A stretch of 64,000 nucleotides of DNA from contig CAVNZM010000002.1 in the NCBI GenBank assembly GCA_963693365.1, positions 16,554,001 through 16,618,000 of the forward strand, given 5' to 3'. The position numbers and the translations under genes were made by a program. The DNA is from Amoebidium appalachense (Eukaryota > Ichthyosporea). Numbering within the stretch: position 1 is the first letter of the stretch; every line of letters starts with the position of its first letter. This document shows, piece after piece, positions 13,603 to 37,547 of the stretch. The notes beneath the pieces were generated by a model. The model saw nothing but the letters and a program-made list of their open reading frames with translations, was not told where the DNA came from and ran no database searches.

Positions 13603-14010
13603 TTTGAATGCGGAACACGGTACCCCACGAAGTGCGCATACACGATGAGAAGCATGGTGCAGGACACATGCAAAGGCAAACATTCAAGTATGTGCAACAT
13701 CAGCCATGCGCACAGTATGCGTCATAAGCAGAGCCCATCCTCAGGGAGGGCCCAAGTCATCAATTGCGTCTGAGTTTCGACCTTTAAGCACGCGTATGTA
13801 CGACTCTCCAACTCAGACTGCAGCATCAACTGAACTTGGGAGGGTCAACCCGTCTTGATCAAAGACGAGCAGGGTTGCTTATGCAAGCAAGGTGAGTAAA
13901 ACGGTGAAGATGTGTGTGCAAACTAAAGCAGTGCAGCGAAAAATGTGTATGTGCTTACAGATGCACGACACAGAGCTACCATGCCCGGTTGCATGGAAGT
14001 AAAGCGGTCT
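13603..14010 (+). repeat. 450-bp dispersed repeat, copy C
   Basis: Starts at the same left boundary as the other copies, immediately after poly-G, and continues to AAAGCGGTCT, where G-rich sequence begins. It carries a 4-base insertion (CCCC) after GGTA near its start and TGTGCAACATC where others have TGCAACATC. Confidence 0.9.
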
Positions 14011-14347
14011 GGGAGGGGGAGGGGGGCAAGCTCAAAAGCAAATATGAACACCGAAGAATAAAGTGCAATAGAGAAACGAAACGACTTCCAGAATTAGGGA
14101 GCACACAACATGGGGGGTGCAATGTGGGAGGGGGTTTGAAACGCCGCCAACAATACCAATCACAGAGTCATAACGCAGAAATGTAAATCAAAAAAAAAAA
14201 AAGGGTGTTTCATCCGCCTTGAACTGTAGACTTGCGGTATATTTCGAGCGAATGCGCGGAAAAGACGTAAGGGGCATACAAGGTAGGGACGGATTGATAC
14301 GAGTGTGTATCAAGAGAAAGAAAAGGTGAATGCTGGTCGGATGTCTT

Positions 14348-14389
14348 GGGGGGGAGGGGGGGGGGGGGGGGGGGGAGGGAGAGTGGGGG

Positions 14390-14424
<35 letters not shown>

Positions 14425-15312
14425 AGGAGGAAGAGGGTAAATAAAACTGCAGATTCAAAGAGTGACAGAACGGGGGAAGGTGGTAGGAGCAGAAGGAAGA
14501 CACGAGACAGCTGGAGTGGGAAGGATGGCAGGACCTAAGGATAAAAAACGAGACACGCACACACAACAAGGAGGAGGAAAGGATTGTGGTGGTGGTGGTG
14601 GGGGGAGGGGGGGAGGGGGGCTGGGGAAAGAGGGAGCGAAGAAGTGGGAGAGCGGGAAGTGTAGGGGTGCGAAGCGGGGGAAGGTGGGGGGGGTTGGATG
14701 AAAAAGGGAAAGGGCGGTGCGGGGCCCGGGGGGGAGGGGGGAGGGGGGGGGGGGGAAGGAATAACAAGGGGCAATAGAGACAGAGAAGGGAAAGGGAGAG
14801 CAGGAGAACCCTCGAGGATGGGAGGGGGTGGGGGGGAGAGAGAAAGAGGAAGAGGTGAACAGAGAGAGAAGGGAGAAAAGGAACGTGGGTGGGTGGGTGG
14901 GGTGGGAGGGGAGAGGAGAGCGAGGGTGAAGAAGAGGGAGAGGGAGAGGGAGAGAGGGAGCGGGGGAGGGAAGGGGAGGGAGAGTGGGGGAGAGAGAGAG
15001 GAAAAGAGAAGTTGGAGAGGGAGGCGGGCGGAGAAGGGGAGGGGGAGGGTGGGGGGGAGGGGGGGGAGGGGGGAGGGGGGAGTGGGAGGGTTGAGAGGGA
15101 GGGAGGGAGGGGAGATGAGAAACGATGGATAGAGGTACAGAAAAGGAAAGAGGGAGGGAGGGAGGGAGGGAGGGAGGGGGGAAGGAGAAAGGCCGGGGGG
15201 AAGGGGGGAGAGGGGGAGAGAGCGAGAGAAAGAGGGGAAAGGGGGGGACAGAGGGATACAGGGGGAGAGAGCGAGGGATGGGTGGGGTGGAGAGTGAGAG
15301 AGAAGAGAGAGG
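14348..15312. repeat. Poly-G and a polypurine tract of about 0.7 kb
   Basis: Poly-G at about 14348-14423 is followed from about 14585 to 15312 by an almost continuous G+A tract built from GGGA, GAGG and AGGG words with only scattered pyrimidines. The Ser/Pro/Leu-rich 390-codon minus-strand frame across it is a by-product of this composition. Confidence 0.9.
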
Positions 15313-15712
15313 TACCACCCACCAAGCCCTCTTCTCTTAGACCCAGACTATGTACGCACAACTCTAACCATGAAAGCCCCAACCCCTCTCCACTTACACA
15401 ACTTGCCGTGCCGCAAAGAACGGTTTACGTCCATAATAGTCTACTCTTGCCTTAAGCCCACACAGGTGGCAGTTAAACGTGCGCCTGGGGTCTTGGGCCG
15501 GGTCGGCTTCGGCGTGTTGGGCTCCATCTTTAATCTCCATGGGGACGCTGTTGCTCCCGGTGCATTTCTATTCCTAATTAATTTTCAAAAAAAAGGCTGG
15601 GATGCCTCAATGAGCGGTTCCCCAATGTAGCTTTTGAGTGCCGAAAGTTCAATGGTGTGCGTGTGTGTGGGTGTGTCCGTCTGTATGCCTGAGACCCGAG
15701 CAGGGAGAAAGG

Positions 15713-15752
<40 letters not shown>

Positions 15753-18230
15753 GGATAAGGTAGAAGGTCTGATTTACTCTACTTGTCGCCGATATATAAC
15801 CTTCTCTTTTTTCCTTTTGAGCCTGCTCTATAAAGATGCCTATCCAGGACTGGCTAATATAACGGGGGTGCTAATATGCCGTCAGAGGGTCAAGGGCGGC
15901 AATGATTATTGATAGCCACACTGAGCCTCGGATAGCTGACTCGGATGGTGGCAGCCAGAGGCTCAGAGCGGCACTTTTTCGTACGTCTCCAAGGCTATGT
16001 ACCCGCTGGCTTACGTAAGTGCGCCGGGTCCGGCCTTACTATATATACAGCTACGCTGCGGGACGCCTGCGGCAACAACAACAACAACAAAAAAAAAAAA
16101 AAAAAAGGGAAGAACTTGGGACTTGCCAAGCCGCTCGGAGACCCCGGTTTTCCGCGCAGACCAGACTCCAAGATATGATTGGATGATCTTGATTGCGGAA
16201 TTATGATTGGCAAAGAGATGATAACAAGATTAACTTGGACTTGTTGGATTGGCTGATCACGCACCCGATCTAGGTATCACCCGAAACCCCATCTCACATT
16301 TTGACTGATAAAAATCTCCAACAGGAACCTAGCTGAGTTGAGCACACTGAAATACATGTTGAGGTCATTCATCATATATGTGTATGAGCATCATAAGAAC
16401 CTTTCAATTTAAAAACATAAATAATTTCCAATTTATGGACTTACAGGCCTAGAGAAAGCTTGTAAATGTGCACAGCCTCATGCATGAGCAGTGAGCAGTG
16501 GTTATCCAAGATATTCTAATCTAGTAGCTGTTTGCTGATCGATAGAAATGGGGCTCAGGGGCTGCATGTACATTGCCCTCATCATTACAACTGATAAAGG
16601 CTTTCTAGCCTGTAATAACTTACTTCCATGCTCACATGCTACACATGCCACAGACGTGTGAAATAAGAGCTCAAACTCCAGCGACCGGAGTTACAGTTCA
16701 AGGCTGAGACGGACCGTTCATGTTGGTCAGTGTACATGTACACCCAACAACGGAAGTTTGGGGGGATTGCTGCGAGCGATGTGTGCAGCTGGAAGAATTG
16801 CGGCTGGTGCGTGCTGTGGCGTACAAGATAAAGCACTAGTTAGTCACCATCCCAAAGTGCTATGGTCCATACTAGCGAAGTCCAAGATCTCAGTACAGAG
16901 GAGTGCAATCGCAGTTAGTTGGAGCGCAACAATTGGCTCAATCGTTAGCATCACAAATGTAAAATTAACACATTGATGAGCCAGATCTGCACATCAGAAT
17001 TAAACCAATCATCAAGCGTCATTGCTCTTTTACCCTAGTTCAAAAGAGGCGTTTAGATTGGTTAGAATTATAGGTAATCTAATTCAATTGATGCGGTGCA
17101 TCGACGAAAAGTCTGACGTCACATTCCATTCCAGAAATTAAGCGATATGATTGGTGCGGGGGCTCGACGAAACGTCCCCTGGCTCACGGCTAGTCCAGAC
17201 TAGTGCTGCCACCTCGGAGTGCCAAAGTGCGGCCAACGTGAGTGGTGTGGCTTCACACGGTCCACGTGGTGCTCGATAATGTTGGGTGCACGGTAGAATG
17301 TAATGTAACATGGAATTTCTGGGAAAGACCTCCATATTTGCAGCCCCGAGTTTTGTAAGAATATGCTGTGCACGTGCACCCTTTTGCGTGCAACTTGATG
17401 ACTTCGCAAAAAGCAGCTCACTCGAGACGTCCCACCGCGTTTCTGCTATGTACTCAATGTGCATGCCCAAAACTCCGGGAACTCAATTAGCCAGAACAGC
17501 TCTTCGAGTTCCTGATGTATGGTTACTTGCAAAGCACGAGGTCCCTATAGGTTATATACTTCTTTTTGTTGTATGTGGCCCGGGTGCTACTACTCGAGCT
17601 CCTACATACTATTATTACAAATAGTAAATTGTGTGACAGGTACCCCTCGCGTGGGTCATATCTCTGCGAGCCTTATCAGAATAGTCTACCCTACCAGTCG
17701 GGATTGAATGGCGACACACCAGTGGGCCGTTAGTGCCGATAGATAGCTTGACGTCACACGTGCCAAGATAACAATCATTGTGGCTATAGAAACAGTTGCA
17801 CATCTGCTGTTTACATTATTTTGCAGTGAAAAGCCCGTTTGTGCGGTAGCATTGTCGGATTTGGCCAAAACTCAGAAAGCTCAGCGTGGTAGAAGTATGT
17901 GTGAGCTGTTAGCTACACTGCTTAGTGATCATTAGGGCCCCACATAGTTATTATTGACCAGCTGCACGGCACTACGTACCGTGGCCCGAATCATCGCAAA
18001 TCACCAATTCAACATCCGCTTGCAGGCACGTTTTCTGAGCATCAAGTCGTCTCTGCCAAATCTTAGCCCTTTTCGACTAATAGAACCCTTTAAGCCGTAG
18101 TTTCCCTCACATACATGTACGTGAATACATTGAAGCTTAGTTCTTGGGTCAGGCACTAATTATTCCGTTGTAGTTTTGAAAAGGCAAATTTTAACGCCTG
18201 TGTCGCGATCGGCGGCAACTGTGGGTTGCC
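15313..18230. other. Intergenic, mainly unique, no gene recognised
   Basis: Apart from poly-G at 15714-15751 and a CAA/poly-A stretch near 16075-16106, this is unique sequence with frequent GATTGG/CCAATC words, for example near 16178, 16205, 16246, 17007, 17056 and 17147. Short frames occur on both strands but none shows a family motif. The promoter of the membrane-protein gene beginning at 18231 should lie at its right end; I see no clear TATA box there. Confidence 0.45.
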
Positions 18231-18532
18231 ATGAGAATATTTAAAAATCTAATTCCATTGGCTGCGATGGTCAACACTTCGCTGCCATTGGTCGGAAATG
18301 ACACTACTTCCACCGAACAAACGACAACCTGCTCCCCATTCTACATATCACCACCCTCCTGTTCGGAGACTTTTGCATCTGAATTGGGCGCCCTGTACTC
18401 ATACATATCGGTGTTTTTGATATGTTCCGCTTCAATGGTGGTGTTTGCCGCAGGTTTCACTCTTGCCAGAAAAAGGATGGATGGACCGTACGGGAGGAGA
18501 TCTTGCAGGGAAATCAGGTACACAGCAACCCT

Positions 18533-18563
<31 letters not shown>

Positions 18564-19000
18564 GACAAAAAAAAAAAAAAAAAAAAAAAAAACCACCACC
18601 ATCACCACCCAGTCCGCCACCCTTCCCCTCTCTCCCTCTCACCGGTTCACTTTCCGCCACACCATCCGGCTCTATGGTGAGGGAGATATATGCTGAAAAC
18701 CGTTTAAGCACATCTGATATTCATGCAACTCGGGACATCGGGCACTCTCTATACCGTCACCCACCTTCCTCCCCGGCACTTCCAACCCCACCCCCCACCC
18801 TCCCCCCCCTGCCCCCTCCCCCCAAAAATCTTCCCTCTTCCCCCCTCCCCCCTCCCCCCCCTGCCCTTCCTCCCCAGCCCGAAGCGCAGACACACACTCA
18901 CACATACAAACACACACCACACGCACACATGCGCACGCACACACATACACCCATGTAAGCACACACACATACTGCGGCAGCGCTAACAAACACACACACA

Positions 19001-19078
<78 letters not shown>

Positions 19079-19483
19079 ATATGAAACACACAGACACTCG
19101 CCCATCAGGTTTATCACACATGCATGCACACACCCAGGAACACACGTCACTTGCAGCCTAACCTACAAGACAGGTGCACACACACACCAGTAAGCTGACA
19201 CAGACCGTGAGGCACATATGCACACACCAAGTAAGCAAATTTGCGAAGAAAAAGCACACACCTCCACTTAGCACACGGGTACATGACACAACAGCCTTCT
19301 ACCTGCATAACGATAAGTGAATAGCTTATGTATGCGATGCACGTTAATAATATCGTGCAAGCCATCCACCACAAAACCCACAACTAAGCAAAGCCATCCT
19401 AACTTGTGTGTAGCCTACACAGACAGCGTGGGTGGGGAGGGGTTGTGTGTGAGGGGGGGCACACAGGGAGGGGGGAGGGGGTG

Positions 19484-19519
<36 letters not shown>

Positions 19520-19846
19520 ACCAAACATGCATACAGGGGCACACACGCACGTATCCGCGCACTCTTGCATGCGTGCACGCGCAAGTACACATCCCCAGAA
19601 TCACGCACATAACACAAATATACACGGGGAAACACAACCTAAGCAATATTATAACCTTCCCTCCCCCCCCTCCCCTTTCCCCCTCTACCTCCCCCCTTCC
19701 CCTCCCCCCAAAACACGTGCAAGCACGCGCACACACCCACACACATGCACACAAACACACACACACACACACACACACAGAAACACACACACACACACAC
19801 ACGGACAGACACACACACACACGCACACACACACACACACACGCAC

Positions 19847-19914
<68 letters not shown>

Positions 19915-20883
19915 ATACCAGAGTACAGCCTTTCCGCTCTAGGTGGCTGCTTTGTTCTTCCGCTTTGCGTAGACATTGGTGGATTCGCAGCCACAATTCC
20001 TACCCCGGTTCTATCATTGTGCACAAACGGGAATTCTGCCACCATAATCAGCACGATTGCAGTGCTTGCAGCTGACCTCGATGGGATGATGGAACGATTG
20101 CGATCCGATGCAAATTACGACTCCAGATTATTAACGCGTGTGGCGTGCCTGGGATCTATCATAGCCTCATGGGGGTTTATGGTTGCACATGCAGCGACGC
20201 GTGGCTTCATCGGAGAAAATTACACTCTAGAACTCCTTTCAAACGTTTTCCCGATCGGTGTTGCAGTGGTAATTTCCGGGGTTTTTGTGAAATTGTGCCT
20301 TGAAATTTTGCACTATGTTCTCAACCGTCGCACAATGCTGCCTATGAGAAGAATGGGCGGAGAAAGAGATTTTGATCGCATCGATTGTGTCGATCGGCAG
20401 GCGGTGAAACAGGACAGGCGCATAGTCATCCGCATAGTCAGCGTCATGTCGTGCCTTCTGATTGGTGTAATAATATGCATGGTTTTCACCATTCTCACCA
20501 CCACCCGAATGGTTGTTGAAGAGAGAGAGGGACACTATTCGCCCTATCCGCTCAAACCCCCCAACCAGATAGAGTTTTTTTTCGTCTACTGCTGCCCGTT
20601 AGTTTGCAGGATATGCGCGTGCCTTCTACCAATCATATTGTCTGCCAGCACACCAAAAAAGGAAAAGAGGCGGCGTGTGCACACAGCGGCATCGTCAAGA
20701 AACCTTATGCAGAGTACTACTTGCGGGCGGAGCCAAATGGACATAACTCGCATGACAAGCAACCAATTGCTAACGACCGCCGCAGATGATGAAGAGATAA
20801 TCGTGGAATACAATCTTGCCTATGATGAGGCGTATGCAGGGGATGAACATGGTGATGCAAATGGTCTTAATCGGGCCGCTTGA
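18231..20883 (+). CDS. Orphan multi-pass (about 7 TM) membrane protein
   Basis: Two exons, 18231-18517 and 19914-20883, join in phase (AG|G) to give 418 aa; the TGA stop is at 20881. The N-terminal 45 residues are Thr/Ser-rich with NTS and NDT sequons and look extracellular. Hydrophobic segments follow at about residues 55-78, 97-118, 128-148, 170-190, 205-228, 270-295 and 320-345, a seven-helix pattern with basic cytoplasmic loops ([21 protein letters not shown]). The C-terminal tail of about 70 residues starts with Lys/Arg (TPKKEKRRR) and ends acidic ([10 protein letters not shown]). I see no rhodopsin DRY or NPxxY motif, so a GPCR assignment is not justified; a Frizzled/Dicty-CAR-like or entirely novel receptor, or a transporter, is possible. 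The 1.4-kb intron holds a poly-C to poly-A tract just after the donor and a CA array forming the acceptor. Confidence 0.72.
18533..19912. repeat. Intronic poly-C/poly-A and CA arrays
   Basis: Within the intron of the orphan membrane protein: C run 18533-18561, A run 18567-18592, C-rich sequence 18780-18865, CA array 18990-19074, poly-G about 19488-19514, interrupted CA from 19740, and an uninterrupted CA array to 19912 that supplies the CACAG acceptor. Confidence 0.9.
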
Positions 20884-21033
20884 TTGGCTATGAGAAGTTT
20901 AGTTATCTTAAAACTTTTCGTTTAATGTCTGTCGTCAGTGTATCATATTCTGAGCGATAAAAGTTTCATGATCCATATGTGCTAAATCATGATGTATGTA
21001 TGGCCATACTTGTCTTTATCATCGGGAGTACGG

Positions 21034-21127
<94 letters not shown>

Positions 21128-21556
21128 TTTTGATAGCTTTTTGTGGGCAATACTTGCACGTGGTCAACTTAGTTATGATCATTATTTTATTAGTATGAAG
21201 GCTATAGCATGTGAATGAAGGTGATATATAGATGAAAATAAATGTTCTGATTACACTGTCATGCTGTGCATGTGCAACAATATGTAAGCACCACGTGTCA
21301 TGAGCAGGCAAACGCTAGTCGCAGGAGATAACCCTGCACGGCCTGCATGCGCACAAACAGACACGCACGCGCACATGCACGCACGTGCGCGCGCACACAC
21401 ACACACGCGTACACACACGCACATACACACACCCACGTTGCATACCAACACCGACTTGATGACAATGCTGTTCTTGTGCTTTTCCGGGCAGCAGTCAATT
21501 ACTACTTTTCTTTTCCTTTTTTTTTTTTTTTTTTTTTTTAGCTTGGTTTTTTCTGT

Positions 21557-21608
<52 letters not shown>

Positions 21609-22031
21609 CTTGCGATGAATGTGGTAACTTCCGCAAATAAAACACAGTTGGCCAGGAGGACTCGGAGGAAGGATGGTGAGGGGGATGAACTCTCAAAGCT
21701 CTGGGTGGGTGGGGGAGAGGGGAGGGGAGGGGGGGGGGGGGGGGGGGGGGTCGTATGTCCGTGCACGGCATTTTTCGTTCCAGACACAGAACTGTCCTTT
21801 TCGCTCGGTAAACGACCAAAAATGCGTGTCTCATAAGGCCTCAGGTTGGTGGTGTGGCAAGGCTCCAAAATGGTACACTAACACTTTACACAAATCTTGC
21901 CAACAAACTTGCCGTGATCCGGGGGTGATGTGTGGGGGGCATACTATCGTAGACTCAATAAATTACAGTTATTTGGTGACGGTTGTGCTTGGAGAGTGAA
22001 ACGGAGGGGGAGGAAAGTCTGAGTGTGTGTG

Positions 22032-22064
<33 letters not shown>

Positions 22065-22284
22065 GGGGGGGGGGGGGGGGGGGGGAAGCAGGGGACAGGA
22101 ACATTGAGTGGGCTGTTTTGACCATTTTATTGGTGTCTTTTTTCCGCCTGTCTGAATGGAATGTATTCAGCAGGTTGCAGGCGTATTTGTCTGGGTGTGT
22201 GCATGCGCGCCCACACCCACGTGGACGTGCTTGTGTGTGCATATGTGTATGTGTGTGTCCACCGGGTGGGCAGGAGCTGGGGAA

Positions 22285-22317
<33 letters not shown>

Positions 22318-22880
22318 TGCATGCATACGTGGGGTGTGGATGTAGATGTTCCTGAAGTAGCGTGCGTGCGAACCGGTGAGTATGGTTGCTTGGAGATATG
22401 TGTGGGTGCCTCAGATGTGTTAGCAGCCCCTAAAAGCGTGCAAGCATTTGCGAGGGTACCGGTACACGTGTATGTGCGAGGTCACTGAGCTGCATGTGTG
22501 TGCTCGTGTTGACTTTCCCTAAGCGCGTAACACAAGCGGTGGCAGTGTATGTGTGCATATCTCGCCTGCTTGCATAGGTGCAAGCCCTGTTTCTCTTGCA
22601 CACAATTGATTTGCATGCAGTCAGCATGCCACCATATGGAGACGCTGCTTCTTCTGTCTTTGCCTTCGAACAGAGTACACCTTGGAGAAACTCCCCGAAC
22701 ACATATCCAGGTCTGGGTGTGACCCTGTGGGGGAGGGGTGGTTAGGCACGAACAGGAGCAATAAGGTTATCCACACAAACACGTTAATGGCAGTTTGTGC
22801 CCAGGCCTTACAGCACTGAAGCGTTTGACTGCCCACATACGGAATAGACATTGAAAGGAACGAAGGGTCCAACCACATCG
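20884..22880. other. Intergenic with CA, T/G and poly-G tracts
   Basis: An AATAAA at 21237-21242 is a possible polyadenylation signal for the upstream membrane-protein gene. A CA array fills 21034-21124. Poly-T (21517-21539) precedes poly-G (21557-21608), and further poly-G runs lie near 21730-21750, 22034-22085 and 22285-22315. No coding gene is visible. Confidence 0.6.
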
Positions 22881-23700
22881 GGAGAACTAGGAAACTTGTT
22901 CTGAGCTGACTTATTCTGCAAAGAGTAGAATGATTCTGGAAGACACAGAATTATTGGGCAAAAGAAGAGTTACTCGACTTTAACCAGAAATATTCTGCAG
23001 AAGCAAAGCTATTCTGTTCTGAGCAGAATTCCTCTGAGTTTAGCAAAACCACCCTGCTTTTAACAGAATCATTCTGCTTTTAGCAGAATTATTCCGGGAA
23101 AAAACGGAACTATTTTGCTCGCAACAGCAGAATATACCTGCCCTAAACAGAAAAGTTCTGCTTTCAGCAAAATAGTTCGAATTCTGCTTTTTGCAGAATA
23201 ACATTGATTTTAGTAACTCAGCTTTTTGCAGAATAACTCAGCTCTTTGCAATAAATCTGCTCGGAGAAAGTTGATTCCGCCAATGTGTTTGGGCCCGAAA
23301 AGATACCGCAGGCCCGACGGCAGTGAAAAGATACTGCCCCAGGGGAATAGGTGCAGGAAAGAAGTGTGCGTCGATTACTGCAGAGGGTGTTTGAGGGAAA
23401 AGAACGCCCAGGCCTTACAGCACTGAAAGCGCAAACCCGGCGGGGAAAACAAGAAAAAGGTCTCTGCCTCCCCTGCGCAGGCCTTACGGCACTGAAAACA
23501 GGTATAAGCAGACCCCTGGTTGTAAATTTATAGATGCGTGTTTAAACTCATGTCTCAGAAAATGCTTAATGGAAAAGAACGCCCAGACCTTACAGGACTG
23601 AAAGCGCAAACCCGCCGGGAAAAACAAGAAAAAGGTCTCTGCCTCCCCTGCGCAGGCCTTACAGCACTGAAAACGGGTATAAGCAGATCCCTGGTTGAAA
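22803..23700. repeat. Repeated GGCCTTACAGCACTGAA core and 125-bp duplication
   Basis: The core GGCCTTACAGCACTGAA or close variants occurs near 22804, 23411, 23480, 23587 and 23655. Two of these sit in each copy of a block of about 125 bp (about 23400-23524 and 23576-23699), duplicated at about 176 bp spacing and ending in ...AAGCAGACCCCTGGTTG. Short frames through it on both strands are probably not genes. Confidence 0.85.
22895..23262. repeat. Array of short ATTCTGC/GCAGAAT inverted repeats
   Basis: Over about 370 bp the words ATTCTG, TTCTGC, GCAGAA and AGCAGAATT recur every 15-40 bp, in places as perfect hairpins such as ATTCTGCTTTTAGCAGAAT near 23071 and ATTCTGCTTTTTGCAGAAT near 23180. 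Copies are degenerate and partly interspersed with GCAAAA and AACTCAGC words. No coding frame spans the array. Confidence 0.8.
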
Positions 23701-24081
23701 AAGAGAGAGACGAAGGATTGAAAGATACGTGTCCTAGAGCCACCCACCCGATGGAATACGCGCTGTTTCTTCCTGGGCTCGGGAATGTTGACCCGTCTCT
23801 TGCATGCTGCGGATGCCGAACTGAACACATTTCACACGGAGGATAGCTTCTTATACCTGGCTGCGACAGGGGTCTGCAAGCGGATTGGCTTGACCTAACA
23901 ACCAGATTTATGTGTCCAATCAAAATGCTCCAAATACTTCGTAAATAAAAGCAATGACATTGATCCAATCAGGTGCAATGCGCTAGATCCAGTCAAGACC
24001 AGTAATTATCCTTTCGGGCTATGTACACGTGGCAACCCTTGTGTGTTCGTAGAAGAAAGACTTGCTGACTCTGGTGGGATA

Positions 24082-24550
<469 letters not shown>

Positions 24551-25312
24551 CACACACACACACATGCACATGGCTGAACTGCTGCAGGGATGCCATTTTT
24601 CAGGAACCCATATATCACCGAGAGGTGCGATGTCGCACAGTTCTTTATTGGGACATCGAAAGAAGTTTTTGTGCATCATCAAACATCACAAATTTGTCCC
24701 TATCTGCTAATTCTTCTTTCATTCACTCAAATTCCACTAGTGTGTGTCGGCAAACGTACACACAAGTTAATTATGGTGTCGGTTTTTTTAACTTTGCATA
24801 TTTCTAGGGTCTCTCTCATGCGCAGGCAAGGCCACAGATACAGTGGCGCAGTTGAACACATCACATAGACAGAATACTGACTAAGGTGTACCTAAAAACA
24901 AAACGGGAAAAAAAAAAAAAAAAAAAAAAACCGTATCTCCACAAATATGTATATATATCGTGTACGTTATATCTAGCCACATGCATATAATTCTTGCATA
25001 TAATTTGTATGTTGTAAGGCCGTTTTCTACAAGTATATCCTGTTGGGTGGAAGTACTGTTAGCCTGGGTGCCGACACATTATCACGACTCACTTACATGT
25101 CATTACTGTAATAAACAGCACATTCCCCCCTCGTTGACAGTTAGGCACACTAGCAGATAGAACCTTGCAAAAAAGACCTTCATACGAAATGCTCCTAAAC
25201 ACACAAAACCGCATATCCGATGAGCACATTCATGCCGGTGCAAATTTATGCATCCCCCATCCCCCCTCCCCCCTCCCCCCTCCCCCCCTCCCCCCTTCTC
25301 TTCCCCCCCAGC

Positions 25313-25516
<204 letters not shown>

Positions 25517-25607
25517 AGAAAGAGAGAGAGAGGGAGGGAGAAAGAAAAAAGAAAAGAAATAAAGAAAGAAACAAAGAACTCAAGAAAAAAAAGGAATACA
25601 CACACAA

Positions 25608-36306
<10,699 letters not shown>

Positions 36307-37510
36307 TTTGAGTACCACTTGGATAAGTTTCGGACGTGCAGTGGTTGGATTTTCTTGTTCCTTCCCCTTGCAGTTCCAAGCCAACCTCGAATGATGTGTG
36401 GCGTGAAAGAGCAGGAATGGGTGAAACCTGTAACACGTTTATGTTGAGAAGCTACATGCATTACACGTGACCAACTCGTGACGTGCACTTCCAAGAACCC
36501 GGCACAGCTTGTTTGCGTACGTGTGTCACCGCTGGATACTCGGCGAGTTGTGCTACGTGCAGCTGTGTCACAGTGAAACTTTGAATGGATCATGCCTATT
36601 TTTCGCGCCAAAATCCGGGAATAACTACTTATGGAAAGTAGATAGCTATATTTGGGCATTGGGCTCATGACATTCCTTTGACGATACACTTATTACCAGA
36701 TATGGTTATTAAATCATTAGTTCGTGTAACCGGCTGCAGTTAGAACATTACGTAATCGCTACGCCAAGGCAGCTACGTAACACCAGGGCTCCGTGCATAT
36801 GCGCAAGAGCTCACAAGAGCCCGTGCAAGAACCACTTGAACTCGCCTTTTTCTCAGTATTTCCTTATCCTTAGCTCCTTATACTTAGAACATTTTTTTTT
36901 GGTTTTGCACATGGGCATGTTGGTTGGTTCTGCAAAGTTACATAAATATTCCGGCCATATAGAGTCATCATCTCAAACCCCTGGCTTGTTTAATGTTCTC
37001 CCCTGTTCATGTTATGTACCAACAAACACAACCGGCAAGCTCGTGGTCTTTTTTTTTGTCCGCAAAAGAAAGGCGGCTAGCAGAGAGACAAAACCAAACT
37101 GCTACTACTAAATTAGCTGTGTGAGTTAAGTATCTATGTAGGTGACCTGTCCGAGAGCTATGAAATTATTTAGTACAAGTGTCTAAGGTAGTACCTACGA
37201 ATTCAAACAAATTTAAAGGTTGCCTTCCGCTGTAGCTGAAACAGTTCATCCAAGCTCTCATGCACAGTCTGCACAATCATGGGGTATGTCGTGTCAACTC
37301 TAGCCAGTGCGCCCATGGCCACATAGATTGAAAACCGTTAACATTGGGCAGTTTTTCTGCGTTTCTTCAGAACTTCACTCTTGCCCGTTAAGTTTAGACT
37401 AGTGAAAGTAGAGTTCTTGTCACGAGTATTACTATCATATTGTTTGTTTTTATTGTCCTTCTTGGTGGGGGCGGGGGAGAGGAGGAGGGGATTGAGAGGG
37501 GGGAGGGAAG

Positions 37511-37542
<32 letters not shown>

Positions 37543-37547
37543 GGTTT
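36307..37547. other. Intergenic between divergent genes
   Basis: The tRNase Z start (36306, minus) and the ADP-ribosyltransferase-like gene (plus) diverge here, so both promoters should lie inside. The sequence to about 37440 is unique. A 91-codon plus-strand frame at 36836-37111 shows no family motif and was not accepted. Poly-G at 37511-37539 precedes the first recognised exon. I cannot point to a TATA box. Confidence 0.5.

Noticed and set aside
14210-15382. 390-codon Ser/Pro/Leu-rich frame on the minus strand
   Set aside because: It is the translation of a polypurine tract; all three frames of that strand are long and low-complexity.
36836-37111. 91-codon plus-strand frame near the divergent promoter region
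   Set aside because: No family motif, no splice partner, and composition like the surrounding unique intergenic DNA.
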